Of a DNA stretch of 64,000 nucleotides, positions 15,802 to 26,652 are shown one piece after another. How positions within the stretch are numbered: the first letter of the stretch is position 1; every line of letters begins with the position of its first letter. Below the pieces are notes generated by a model, which saw only the letters and a program-made list of their open reading frames with translations, had not been told where the DNA came from and searched no databases. Origin of the DNA: Rhizopus arrhizus (taxonomy: Eukaryota > Mucoromycota > Mucoromycetes > Mucorales > Rhizopodaceae). The DNA lies in assembly GCA_024220505.1 (NCBI GenBank), contig JAKZZE010000010.1:1364001-1428000 (forward strand), read 5' to 3'. The position numbers were made by a program, and so were the translations under genes.

Positions 15802-15994
15802 ATTCTTAATTTATGCACATATACGTGTATGTGCTTGTGTATGATTATTTCAGTAAGAGTGTATAATACAGCCTTACAGTACTTTTTAACTTGTATGAGA
15901 ATGGGCCGAAATCATTTAATCCAAGCATTTTCGTCTTACAATCTTTTTTTCTGGAGGGATCAAAAGCTTAACTTGGTATTCGATTTGAAAAAGT
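15802..15994 (+). repeat. 193-bp direct repeat, left copy
   Basis: Identical to 23002-23194 except for two substitutions (a C/T at about 15824 and a G/A at about 15953). The offset is exactly 7200 bp throughout. It begins at ATTCTTAATTTATGCACATA and ends CGATTTGAAAAAGT. It lies in the 3' flank of the CUE gene; the right copy begins in the stop codon of orphan region B. There are no TG...CA termini. Confidence 0.95.
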
Positions 15995-15999
15995 TATTA

Positions 16000-16113
16000 A
16001 GTGGCCAATTGAGGCCCAAAAAAGTGACCAATTGAATTTCATAAAAGTGACCAAGCGATCTTCAGAAAAGTGACCAAGTTTCTTAAAAAAAGTGACCAAT
16101 TGACGGCGGAAAT
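16000..16113 (+). repeat. Tandem array, five 23-bp units with core AGTGACCAA
   Basis: The core AGTG(A/G)CCAA begins at 16000, 16023, 16046, 16069 and 16091, a spacing of 23, 23, 23 and 22 bp. Each core is preceded by an A run and followed by a more variable half. The array starts six bases after the left 193-bp repeat ends. It could be a protein-binding array or subterminal repeats of an element. Confidence 0.8.
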
Positions 16114-16124
16114 ACAGTATGTTA

Positions 16125-16355
16125 TTAGTATTTAAACTGTATCCTGCGTTTTGAAAAAACCTCCTTCAAGTAATTTGGTCGTGTTGCGCATTCAGATATA
16201 AGGTGATTGTAACTTCGGCATCTTAAAGCTAGCCCAATTGGTATCCATTCTAGGGACTTCGCTGCCAGATGCCAATAGCCAGCAACTACTAGCCTTACAC
16301 CAGGTAAACGAGTAGAGGTGCAACAGATGCTACAATATGATAAATACACAAGCAA
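16125..16355 (-). pseudogene. Relic of a gag-like zinc-knuckle protein
   Basis: A 76-codon open stretch contains ALRCRSYNHLISEC followed by ATRP. This fits the retroelement zinc knuckle C-x2-C-x4-H-x4-C with its first Cys replaced by Ala. The preceding SLEWIPIGL also resembles the segment before the knuckle in fungal gag/ORF1 proteins. There is no intact start or downstream pol. Low confidence because of its short length. Confidence 0.35.
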
Positions 16356-17363
16356 TGCTTCCGGTAGCTAGAATCCCCGGTCAGAGCAGGTTCTGCAATA
16401 TTTGGCTTGCCTACTGAGCTCCAAGAGTATAAGATACCGCAACACCTCTTGAAGTTAGAGTTTAATCAAATAACCCATCCGCTTGACTGCAGATATTTTA
16501 CAAGGCATCTGAATTTAGTTGCTAAGTTTAAAAAAGGGAAATTGACCTGATAATTGTGTTTCTTGGCGAGCTCTATCCACTGTCTTTGTCAGCAAGCTTC
16601 AGAGTGAAAGGCTTTCAATAACATAACAAGTGTCCTTCTTGTCACAAGTAAGTGTTTGGGTTAATCTAATGTGCATTCCTCTTAAGCAATTTTGAACGTT
16701 TTACTAAAATCCTCGCCTCTTAAACAGGGTTTAAAATGAAATATAGGAATGAAAGCCACACATCATTTTACGTTTTATTTAGCGAATCTTGTAAAAAGCA
16801 CGACTCGCGTTTGCTGTAAGTCAATTTTATTCTTTCATTCAGTATACTTTCATTCAAAATAGTTAAAATCAAGTTCTTTACAATCAGGTGAACGTATTTT
16901 CGAGATGACCTCACCGTCATTCACCTGGTACTTTTCCAAACCGAAAATTTTGAATATTTAATTAACTCAATCTCTACCTAGGAATTGTTCTGAGTGGTTG
17001 GAGCAAAACTTTTTTATTGACAATGGTTTGCCTAGTTTCTTTATACAAGGAAAATATTCGTATGAAAACAAAAACTTGGCTTTGGATGAATATAAACAAG
17101 CTGTACAGAATTCAGTGGATTCCTCAAACAGATCTTTTGCGAAATGGTGTACAATGATAATCGACAAAAACTATGCTGTAAATTTCTTGAATTTGTGGTG
17201 CAGTCATTATTGACAGCGCTACTCTTACATTATTTCCAAAGTATTCACTAATGCTCTTTTTTAGGTATTGAATAATGTTGATGTGAAGAGATTTTGGGCA
17301 AGTATGCTCGACGCTGAGCTCAGAGATGCTCGATACGACCAATACAATCAAATAAGATTTATA

Positions 17364-18972
17364 CAGTCGTTCCACTCCCAATGTGAGGATTTTATAAAAA
17401 AAAAAAACGGACTTTCAAATAAAAATTGGGGGACTTACCAAATAAAATTCACTGGTTGTTTGAAGTTCATTTCGTGGATTGTGAGAAAATCATTTCACAC
17501 TTTATTTTTAAAAAACTGTGAAATGTCTAAACTAGTATTCCTGAAAGAAAATGGCCAAGGATATATTTTCGATGAGGCTGGACATGAAGCTATGGACGTT
17601 GTGGATGAGAAACCAAACCCTTTTGCTGTAAGGCAATTGGTTAATCTCGATTCGTACCTTGAAAAAAAGGCTAGTGCACTAACGGATCAAAAGCAATCTG
17701 AACAAAGCAAAGACAGCGTCATGGATGTAAGAGCCAGCCGATCAAAGAAGTATATGGAATATACGCTAGCCTCGAAAGAGCTTTTTTTTTCATTACAAAA
17801 TCCAACATGTAATGTCAATTGCTGCAGCTGCCCGAAAAGTTGTTGTCAAAGAAAGCACTGCTCGCACTTGGTGGAAGAAGCTACAAGAAGATCCAGATTC
17901 TTTTACTCTTGAGAAGAAAACAAATAGTCAAAACAGACCTAAAAATAAGTTGCAGGATGAGCATAAGCAAAGTCTAATTGAATTTTTTGACAATGATCCA
18001 AATGCTTACATTCAGGATGCTGTCGACATGCTCACAAACAAATTTGCTGGTCTCGAAATTAAAAAGTCAAGAGTACACGAGTTTATGAGAGATGATTGTA
18101 ATCTTAGCTTGAAGCAAACTGCATGTTGGCCGGAGGCAAGAGCAAACGTGGATAATATCCAAAGCCGTTATGACTTGGTCGTCAAATAGAGCAATACGGA
18201 TATGGATTTTTACAAAAATTGCGTTTTTATTGAAGCTGGTTTTGATATTAATCTGAAACCAAATAGAGCCTGGGCTACTAGGGACAAATGACAGTGACCA
18301 CCACTTCTACGACAAAAGCACCTTCTCATACTATTCTTGGTGCTATATCTTCTGTAGGAGTGATAAACTTAAGTATTCGTGTACCAAAGCAACCTCCAAA
18401 AATAAGAAAGATACAGAGGGGTAAAAAAAGAAAAAATCCTGCAGCCTCTAATGAAGATGGTCCAAAAGGCACAACAGCTAGTCATTACATGCGATTCTTG
18501 CGAGAAACCTTGGATATTTTAGATAAGTATGACCAAATGAGAGGGTATTAATTCATTATGGATAATGCACCAATTCATAAACAAATAGAAGCTATTCTCA
18601 ATGAGAGAAATAAAGACTATAAGTGTGTGTATCTTGCCCCATATTCGCCAGAGCTCAATCCCATCGAGCAATTTTGGGTATTAGTTAAACGTAAAGTTAG
18701 ACGTCAAAAGCTCAAAGATACCGAAACTCTACAAGAAAGAATTGTTGATGCTGAGAATGAAGTTCCTATTCAACATCTTGAAAATATAATTCAACATTCA
18801 AAGAACCAAGTTGATAATTGCTTATTTAAAATAGAGTGTGAAATGATTTTCTCACAATCCACGAAATGAACTTCAAACAACCAGTGAATTTTATTTGGTA
18901 AGTCCCCCAATTTTTATTTGAAAGTTCGTATTTTTTTTTTATAAAATCCTCACATTGGGAGTGGAACGACTG
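17364..18972 (+). mobile_element. Tc1/mariner (IS630-type) DNA transposon with about 140-bp inverted repeats
   Basis: The ends are CAGTCGTTCCACTCCCAATG at 17364 and its reverse complement ending at 18972, flanked by TA at 17362-17363 and 18973-18974. The inverted repeats extend about 140 bp (17364 to about 17505, and about 18832-18972) with small differences in the A run. Element length is 1609 bp. Its single gene is a broken transposase. The insertion interrupts orphan region A. Confidence 0.93.
17524..18869 (+). pseudogene. Broken IS630/Tc1-type transposase
   Basis: Start MSKLVFLKENGQGYIFDEAG aligns with the start of the transposase at 57683. A helix-turn-helix region (SIAAAARKVVVKESTARTWW, 17812 onward) is followed by a second HTH (RPKNKLQDEHKQ to HEFMRDDCNLSLK). 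The DDE domain is in pieces: NCVFIEAGFDIN (first catalytic Asp missing, compared with VFLDESAFD in the relative), FIMDNAPIH (second Asp present) and YSPELNPIEQFW (third acidic residue present). Breaks: a frameshift in the T run near 17782, stops at 18187 and about 18288, and a frameshift near 18550. It cannot make active enzyme. Confidence 0.88.
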
Positions 18973-20612
18973 TAAACCAAACTCAAGCACATTATGCTAA
19001 CTCCCCTCCCGCAAGAATTAAGAAAAAAAGTCGATCTGCAATAACCCCGCCAACTGAAGAAGAAATCAGAAGCTTTGTAGAAGAGAATAGTATCACCGTG
19101 GAAGGGATGGAAGATTCGCTTGCGACTTGGGTGGGTCGTGATGGAAGAGCGACCACAATTATCGATAGAAAGAGCAGATATTTCAGCACTTTGGGAATGA
19201 ACGGTGTATTTGACCTGTCGGATGCCTCTATAGGCTCACATATCTTTAAATTACCTTCTGCAGTACAAGAAAAAATAAGGCTTTTGTTTTCTCCTTTCCC
19301 TGCTGCCAATGCATCGCTGCCTACAGAAAGAAGATTCGCAGAAATCCATCAAGAAGTCCATCGCGCTGAAAATGACAATAAGCGCTACTACAAAAGATAC
19401 TTGGAAAAACTGTATATGTATAAGCCCTTCGACAAATATGGCACAAACAAAAGGCTCTACATTTTAATGTTGGAACTCCTGGTCTATGACGAGTACATCT
19501 TTGATGAAAAATTGTGTAAGCTTTTGTCCGAAGGTGATTATTTAGTCAAGGTTTGGGGGCCTCTGTTTGAAACGTTGTTTCGTGGTACTGGTGTTATTCT
19601 CCATTGGGGGGATACGGTCGCTGAGAACGTCAAGGCAATGGCGCGCAGTATTAAATTGGACCTTAGACTAATGATGAATATGGATTATGAAAAAGGAATA
19701 CCCGATCTTGGAAGTGGTGAATTGGCTAAGGACATTCATAGGTCTAAATTTTATCGTGATAAGCTCAAGACCGTATTGTCCAGTAAAATTGATTTAAACC
19801 AAATGATTGAAAGCTTCCCGAACTCATATGGAGGTGCACCACCAATTCATATCCCTTTTATCATCATGAATCAACTGGAAGCAACAGTGTACTCTTTGCA
19901 ACTTGCTCATAATGGTTTATATGTTTTGAACGAAGTCACTACTATCTCTTTGCCCATAACCTTAATTGAAGTTAAAGATGGAGGTATCGAAAGGATGGTC
20001 GAAAGATTAAACCTTGTGAAGGTAAACAAGCATCAGCATCTATTTACAACTAACAATGAATGATTCAAACTTTTTCTCTACATAGAAACTTGTGATGGAT
20101 GTAAAGCATGTTAATGAAGAAGTTATCGAGTTGAGAAATATCAAGAAAAGAAAAACCATTAAAAATTTAACCATCACCCGCAACAGCAGCAATACGAACG
20201 AGGCCGATCAAAAGGTGTGGATGAGACCCGTTTGGTTCCCGCCAAAGTACGAAAGCGACTCTGACGATGCTTAATTGTTTATATTTATATCGAAGCACTA
20301 TCACTTTTATTTTTTTATTTTCTCTATATACTATCCCCAACCACAAATAAAGTGAAGTTTTTACCCATGGCATTATATATTTATACCTACACAATCTCTA
20401 TGTAACAATTATGAAAAAGGGTATTGAGGTGCTTTAGAATTATTAGCTTATAACAAATCGATAACAAACCTATCAAACTAGATTCTCAGTAATGTATATC
20501 CTTTGCAAGAGATGTCGGTGCGTTTCTGTTTGTTGATGAAGAGTAAACCGCCCTTTGCAAACGTTCGTGAGTCGCCTATTACATAACAAAGAACCCTTCG
20601 AGTTTTTATCTT

Positions 20613-21042
20613 TCACTGCGAAGCAAAATATGTACCACTCATTTTGAAGGCGTTTCTTTCTTCAACATTGTGAATGCATAAATTTTGTGTTAGTAAAACT
20701 GTATCATTACTATAATGATAATATATCATACCTCCCAGGGAGCCCTTGAGTAATTAATGAATTTTCCTCAGATGGCACTTCTTCGTGCTCCAATTCAGCT
20801 TTTCTTCTTTTCTTTTGTGCACGAGTCATGCTACCAGTATGCTCCAATATTCTCCTTCTTTCAAACTTCGAATCATCTTCGACAATATCACCGAGAATGT
20901 AAACCAAATGGTCTAATCTTTGATTTTTTTTTTCTTGTTTAAATACATGGACTTAAGTTGATTGTTCCACGATTCTATATGACTGTTGGTTTTGTTGTTG
21001 TCCTTGTTGTTGATGTGAGCGGGCTGATGGGCGTAGCTTCAT
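20613..21042 (-). CDS. Possible small minus-strand gene between orphan regions A and B
   Basis: From an ATG at 21042 the frame reads MKLRPSARSHQQQGQQQNQQ and meets TAA after about 30 codons. A second open piece (20907-20710) reads LVYILGDIVEDDSKFERRR, then MTRAQKKRRKAELEHEE and LITQGLPG, ending at a GTATGA donor-like site. A further open stretch ends FKMSGTYFASQ, TGA at 20613-20615. The pieces look coding (charged, codon-like) but the joins are not certain. No family recognised. It may be the third gene of the direct-repeat block or another relic. Confidence 0.3.
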
Positions 21043-21073
21043 AATGTATATTTTTTTGGGTTTTTTAACCAGT

Positions 21074-21213
21074 TTACTTTCATATACAGTGGCTCTAGGC
21101 CCAAAGTTCACTTTCTGAAATATTAAATTTGCTTTTACACGGAATTCGCTTTTGTAATTCGCTTTTTTGGTCAAAGTTCGCTTTGTAAATTGCCCATATT
21201 CACAATTAGCTTT
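21074..21213 (-). repeat. Array of seven short motifs (AAAGYGAA-like) upstream of region B
   Basis: On the minus strand the motif AAAG(C/T)(G/A)AA recurs at plus positions 21074, 21107, 21128, 21145, 21158, 21177 and 21206 (read as TTCGCTTT or close variants). Spacing is irregular, 13-33 bp. One unit reads AAAGCGAACTTTGACCAA and so partly resembles the AAAGTGACCAA units at 16000-16113. It lies between the divergent starts at 21042 (-) and 21249 (+). Confidence 0.6.
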
Positions 21214-21248
21214 GCCTAATTTTTTTCATAACTAATTCATATTTTACA

Positions 21249-23002
21249 ATGACCACACCTACAAAAGCGCCCATTATACCTAAAAAAAATCTATCATCGC
21301 GTACATTGAAGAGACTTATGTCACTTTTGATGCACTTAAATACAGTCGAACCTTCAAATATAACATCTTTCAAAACATGGTTAACGATTTCAATAATGCA
21401 GTGAAAGAAATTGGTGACAAAAACCTGAGGTCAAGCAGTGCAGATAAAGAAGCGATGAAGTGGACAAGAGCTCTTAAGAAGTCTAAAGTGAACGTAAGTT
21501 GGATAACTTATCTTGTTTTATAAAAGCTAAGAGTTTATTTTTTCTCAATAGTTGTTTAACTCTGCCGAAATCTACTCACATTTTTATTCAATTCGTCGTC
21601 ATAATTTACTTCAAGCCAAAAAACTTTTACGAATACAAGAAGAAGCATTCATTAACGATCAACTGGAAGGTTTAGATAGTACGGAAGATCCACATACAAG
21701 GGAGGAGGAATGGCATTCAACACCAGGCACTAATGAAGCACGCGAAGAAACAGTTGAGCTAGTACCAAACGATATTGTTGCTGATTGCTTAGCTCAAAGC
21801 CCTGAAGTCGAAAATATCAATCGCAACATGTTGAGAGATTTGAAGTTGAGTTTTGAACGAAGTTTTACTTTAATGAAAGAGGAAGACAAGTGGCACTTGT
21901 CCACTGGAAAATGTGTTGAGGACAAGTTGTATGCTTTTGGGATGCAATGTGTGGAGGAGCATCCAAGCCATTCATTAATTGTTGATGTCAGCGACAAAAA
22001 CCTTGTGAAATACAAAGTTTTTAGTAAAAATGAAATAGAGGAAATCAAGACTTTCAGTAAGAAGGAGATGCCCAGAATGCCGTTGACTTTACGCGATTAC
22101 TTAAACAGCTTCAACAAGACCACAGCTGATGATATACGACACGAAATATATTAAAAAAGAAATTTGGTGCGAATTATTCTTCAGATTTATCAGGAGACTC
22201 TGACTGGATAAGGCATCCCGTGTACACAATGCTGAGATTGTACGAATCAGATAAACTGAAAAAAGCCCATAGGGAATCATGGTACCTATCCCACGTTTGG
22301 AATTTATTGACAGTGTGTTTGATAATATAAAAGATATTGATGTTCTCAGGTATGCGGGTTGCAACATTTAGAGTTGAAAAATATTAATGTAAATATTTTT
22401 ATTCTCAGTCAAGAATGTGTTAGTTTAAGTTCTAGTAAAAGAAAAAACAGAGATCGTTCGATTGGAGGCGTCGAGCTTCAACAAAGAAAAAAGATTGGAT
22501 ACCGTTGTGATATGATTTTCTGTGAAGATCGAATTGGACATGATGACTATATCGAATACGGAGCTTCGGAAGCAGGAAAACTGTACCAAGGAGAAGAAGG
22601 TACAAAAAGATTGGAAGGGGGGTCGAAAAAACTACCAAACTGCCTTAAGGATATGTTGGACCATTTGCTGCTTATAAAAAACGATGGGTCAAATATACAC
22701 AACCTCAGTAAGTACAACCGACGACTGCAAAAGAATCAATACCTAAAAGCGGTAATCATATCGATTCAGATGATGCAGCGACTTCTCAGCCAAACCGTTT
22801 AGACAAAAGTTTTCAAGAGGATGATACAAATTCCATTATATCTGTTATACCAAAAGAATTTAGACAGGAAATCTTCCGCATCGCCTTACGTATTCTCGCT
22901 GAACAACAGGATCTTTCCCTTTTACCTAATTTGCAAGGAATGGTCGATGGATTTACGCCGAGAACCATTGGTGAACGTTTGGACGTGACTCATGACCAAT
23001 AA
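21249..23002 (+). pseudogene. Orphan region B: frameshifted Mucoromycota-type hypothetical protein
   Basis: Exon 1 starts MTTPTKAPIIPKKN (shifts of frame soon after; the frame YSRTFKYNIFQNMVNDFNN resumes) and is joined across an intron at about 21491-21551 to LFNSAEIYSHFYS. It is open to 22154. A one-base shift is then needed to continue in GANYSSDLSGDSDW, and another near 22311 to read NFIDSVFDNIKDIDVL. An intron (about 22350-22409) leads to GYRCDMIFCEDR and EYGASEAGKLYQGEEGTKRL, then LKDMLDHLLLI. A further break precedes the C-terminus ending RTIGERLDVTHDQ. The order WYLSHVWNF, RCDMIF, EYGASEAGK, KDMLDHL parallels region A and the fragment at 55372. At least three frame breaks make it a pseudogene unless splicing differs from my reading. 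Function unknown. Confidence 0.6.
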
Positions 23003-23194
23003 TTCTTAATTTATGCACATATATGTGTATGTGCTTGTGTATGATTATTTCAGTAAGAGTGTATAATACAGCCTTACAGTACTTTTTAACTTGTATGAGA
23101 ATGGGCCGAAATCATTTAATCCAAGCATTTTCGTCTTACAATCTTTTTTTCTAGAGGGATCAAAAGCTTAACTTGGTATTCGATTTGAAAAAGT
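23002..23194 (+). repeat. 193-bp direct repeat, right copy
   Basis: Partner of 15802-15994 with two mismatches. It overlaps the last base of the region B stop codon (TAA at 23000-23002) and ends CGATTTGAAAAAGT before unrelated sequence ATATACCC. Confidence 0.95.
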
Positions 23195-24717
23195 ATATAC
23201 CCGAAATCATGTTTTATGAATGAAAATACAGGAAAATGTCTATTATTTACATTATGGCTGTTCATGCAATTAATTCTACTAGATGCTTTGGCTGTGATTA
23301 ATAATTATATAGATTGATTGAACCAATTTTTATCAATGTCACTATTCATTTTTCTTTTTCTAATTTTAAAGTTGTTGTCCAATTATTTTTAATGCTTCCC
23401 GCTTTTTTATGTACAAAAAAATGTAAAAAGTAGTATAGACTCACTACATGTTCCAACTGATATTTTTTGGTATATTATTCTAATTCATAGACATTTGTGT
23501 TTAAAATATCATATCACCTGTATTATTATGTATTTTACGACCTAGATAAAATGCCTGAAAAACAAATTTATCCTAGCTCAACTATACAAATAGTTTGCTG
23601 ATCTTACTTAAATCTGATTCAATTCCATACGTTTATTTATTTATTATTATTCTCAAATGAACTGGTTTTTTTCAACAAAATGTGGCCTATTGAACTAATA
23701 ATACAACTCAAAAATAATTGTTCTTTACTCGATTCCAAGACCAAATTTCGTAGTCTTTTTATATAAGTACAGGAAAATGCTTGTAAATTATATACTGGCT
23801 TTATGATTGCTCAAGGAAGAAAATATATACAAGGAAAAAAGAATCGTTTCTGATTGAATATAAATCAACCCATTTCTTTGTTAGTCTATTCATACTTAAG
23901 TAGAGCAAAACACGCGTCGTATCGAATGGTTTTGTAACGTTGGCATATGCAGATGTAAATCCATGAGTTTGTTTAACAACACACAAAAAGAAAAGGAGTG
24001 TTCGAAAGAAAAAGATATTCTCCAAATAAAGATGCAAGTAATATAAGAATAATAAAATAAGGAAATATGCAGTAAACTTCTCTCCTCCTTTCTTGAAGAG
24101 ATAAAGATTGTTTTTAATAATAATTTGTGTAAGTTTTGTTTTACTGACAAAAAAAAGCCTCTTCCCCACCTTCCACAAGAAAAAAAAAAAAAAAAGTCCA
24201 TCGAATTCTTAAACGTATTCTTTGTCAACCCCTATAAATGCTCGGGTGCAACCTGATATTTCATCTTCAAGCCGATGTTCAAAAAAAGCTGGAATTTAAA
24301 ACTTTTTTTTTCGTGCCATGAAATTGTGTAACTGAACGATGTTTAAAAGCGAAGTATTTCTTGATTTCACATCTCCTGCGATTCACACAATTTCGTTTTG
24401 CAATTCTTAAAATCTATTATTATTTACAAGAGTAAAAACAAAGGATATCTGCATACTTATTAAACTGAAGCGATAGAAAGGAACTTAAGATTTCAAATAT
24501 GTGTATCACGTCACTACATCGTATGCCGACGACTAAACCTGGCACAACAACCTGGAACAGGTTTGTAGCGTGGTTAATCCGAAACATTGATCGTTCCCTT
24601 GTTTGTATCACAAGATTTCCGAACTGTGGATCAAAAACAGTAACTTCCTGACACTAAGAACAACATCAAGTTTTTTTTTTCTTTCATTTTTGCTCCGTTT
24701 AAATCAAGATCAACACC

Positions 24718-24750
24718 TCTCTCTCTTTCTCTCTTTCTCTCTTTCTTTAA
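24718..24750 (+). repeat. CT-rich microsatellite (CTCTCT/TTTCTCT)
   Basis: An imperfect pyrimidine run of CTCTCTCTCTTT-type units. Confidence 0.8.
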
Positions 24751-26087
24751 ATCATACTCTATACTTGTCTCTTTTTGTTCTTCTTAATCGAGCATCAAAA
24801 GAATATTTAGCATTTTCTTTGTTAAAAATATAAGTTCAATAAAGAAAAGTGTACGTTTTTTTAACAATAACGGATAATATATCCCGGAATTGTCTTTAAA
24901 AGTATGCGTGTAAAGCGTGTGAGGGACCCACGTCAAGTTTATACCCAGTGAGGAGCGATAAGATTAGGCAATAGCTGTGACAAACAGAATCCCTGGTTTG
25001 TATTACTCGAATCTATCATAAAAGTTTAAAAAATAAAAGCTGAATCGAGTCCAATTAGATGTCTTGCTCGTAAAGAGATTGGAAACTATATTTCGTTCTG
25101 TTAGAATTAAAAAAAAGTTATTCTTATACAGCAAACGATAAAAGAATTCAATACCAAGAAAACGAAAAAAGCAGTGGTTATTTAATGAAGTAACCAAGAG
25201 AAACAGAATTATTTTAAGCTAAAATCTGTTTGATTCAAGTGTCAATTGTGATTATAAGCTAAGCGGTTTATAGACATAATTACGAAAACTCTGTGGCTTT
25301 CTTTTTTTTTCTACCTTCTGCATTTAATAAATATTTGTTAGCTATTGTCATTTGTTACCCTTTCAATCTAGATCAAAAGCTTCAGTCGGAGATTAAATAT
25401 ACTCTCACAATTTGCCTTCATCATATGAACAAACGATGTGTAATTAAATTTAATGTGCTTGTTAAAAGAAAACATCTTGGTTTAGAAAGTGATACAAATT
25501 GGATACATTTTATACGCTTTTAATGCTTCAAGAATATAGCAATTTAGCTGATATTTTATCATCGCATTTTACTTGACATATTTATCCTAAATACACAAAT
25601 AAACCTATTTATTTGTTCAAATAGACAGAAATAAGAAAATAGGAGAAAGAATTTGAGCTTATTGTCTAAGGCGGGGCGTACAAGAAAAAAGTTCTGAGTT
25701 CCCGCAGCTTATGAATAAATACAGGGTGCCTTCAATTTTTATTGTTGTGTGGTGCCGAACCCCAACCTCCTCAGCAATTGTGTTCTACAAAAGCGAAAAA
25801 TGTTTATTTGATTTTCAAGACATAAACACACTACTTTAACTCATTGCAAAAGAAAAAAATGTTTTTGTATAAAACAAAAAATGTGTGATATTAAAAGCAT
25901 TATTATTTTTGTGGCCAAAGCTTCATTTCGGAGGTAAAGTAAGGAGACCACAACTAATTAGGAAATACTAATTTACAACTGTCGTACTCTACTGCCTGAG
26001 CATATTGTATTTTTTATTTTCTCCGTTTAAATTAGCTTTTCATACGTTGTGTAACTTAATATACTTTAGTTCTGTTTGAACTTTTTG

Positions 26088-26095
26088 TATAAATA
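26088..26095 (+). promoter_or_regulatory. Probable TATA box
   Basis: TATAAATA lies 132 bp upstream of the ATG at 26227. A pyrimidine-rich stretch between them would fit the transcription start region of a strongly expressed secreted protein gene. Confidence 0.4.
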
Positions 26096-26226
26096 CATGG
26101 TCGCGTTTTTCGGATTTGAAGAAAAAAAATTTTCAATTAAAAAACCCCAATCTTTCTATTCTTTTGTATTTTACCCTCTCAGCGCTGGTCGTTCTTATCT
26201 ACTTGAATCTTTAACTGAAAACAAAC

Positions 26227-26652
26227 ATGTCTCGTACTCTTACTTTATTCATCCTCGCTATTTTTGTTACCTTGGTTTGCGCAGCTCCCATAACCAGCAG
26301 ACAAAATGAATTAGAAAAAAGAAGTGGAACAAGTGGTACCTTCAAAGGTACTGGTACTTGGTTCTTGCCTGCTAGTGAAGGTGGATCTACAGGCGCTTGT
26401 GGAAAGAAAGAAGGAAATAACTCTATGATTGTTGCTATGAACCGACCTCAATACGGAAACACCAGTAAGAAATCAAAGTGGTGCGGAAAGAAGCTCAAGA
26501 TTAAGGGTCCCAAGGGAACTGTTACTGCCACAGTCAATGATGCTTGTCCTGAATGCAAAAAAGGTGATCTCGATCTTACTCCTAAAGTATTCAAGAAAGT
26601 CATTGGCGATATGAATAAAGGCGTTGGTAAAATTACCTGGCACGCTGTTTAA
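26227..26652 (+). CDS. Secreted double-psi beta-barrel (RlpA/expansin-like) protein
   Basis: Intronless 141-residue protein. Residues 1-20 form a signal peptide (TLFILAIFVTLVCA core, likely cleavage near CAAP), followed by a short pro-like stretch ending LEKR, a Kex2-type site. The mature part is a single DPBB domain: GTGTWFLP near the start, GACGKKEGNNSMIVAMN, a WCGKKLKI strand, and the family hallmark NDACPECKKGDLDLTP. Four or five Cys residues are positioned as in barwin/expansin domain 1. Such small fungal DPBB proteins are secreted and often abundant. Roles in wall loosening or host interaction are proposed for relatives, but no enzymatic activity should be assumed here because no carbohydrate-binding second domain is present. 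Confidence 0.9.
   Translation: MSRTLTLFILAIFVTLVCAAPITSRQNELEKRSGTSGTFKGTGTWFLPASEGGSTGACGKKEGNNSMIVAMNRPQYGNTSKKSKWCGKKLKIKGPKGTVTATVNDACPECKKGDLDLTPKVFKKVIGDMNKGVGKITWHAV

Larger units (their letters stand above)
16905..20274 (+). pseudogene. Orphan region A: Mucoromycota-type hypothetical protein, split by a mariner element
   Basis: Likely exons: 16905 (MTSPSFTW) to a donor at about 16925; then from 16981 (NCSEWLEQNFF); a join across 17178-17263 giving IIDKNYAVLNNVDVKRFW; then QIRFI, where the 1.6-kb mariner has inserted at a TA. After the element the frame resumes at 18974 as NQTQAHYANSPP and stays open to 20060. A last exon (about 20092-20274) ends KVWMRPVWFPPKYESDSDDA. Apart from the mariner the frame looks intact, so inactivation is recent. 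Conserved core at about 19540-19790: DYLVKVWGPLFETLF, KLDLRLMM, PDLGSGELAKD and a helical DKLKTV. The same order occurs in region B and in the fragment at 55372-56286. Function unknown; the D...E...K pattern would fit a PD-(D/E)XK-like nuclease fold, but this is speculation. Confidence 0.6.
15802..23194 (+). mobile_element. Candidate unclassified element: 7.4-kb block bounded by 193-bp direct repeats
   Basis: Between the two 193-bp repeats lie 7007 bp with, in order: a 23-bp-period repeat array (16000-16113), a gag-like relic (-), orphan region A (+) carrying a nested mariner, a small minus-strand ORF, a second short-repeat array (21074-21213) and orphan region B (+). No transposase, integrase or reverse transcriptase belongs to the block itself; the mariner is a later insertion. 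I see no flanking target duplication. It could equally be a segmental duplication remnant of a tandem array of orphan genes. The mobile-element label is a hypothesis. Confidence 0.4.
23195..26226. other. About 3.0-kb stretch without a recognisable gene
   Basis: AT-rich throughout, with stops in all frames and only short low-complexity open stretches. A CT-rich microsatellite lies at about 24718-24750. About 24420-24620 is slightly GC-richer but matches nothing I recognise. The right end is the promoter of the secreted barrel protein. Confidence 0.5.

Noticed and set aside
15802..23194. Interpretation of the 193-bp direct repeats as LTRs of a retrotransposon
   Set aside because: No TG...CA termini, no 5-bp duplication, no primer-binding site seen, and no pol genes between the copies.
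23801..24228. Minus-strand open frames of 110-125 codons
   Set aside because: The translation is Phe/Leu/Tyr-rich low complexity from AT-rich DNA; no start context, splice sites or family match.
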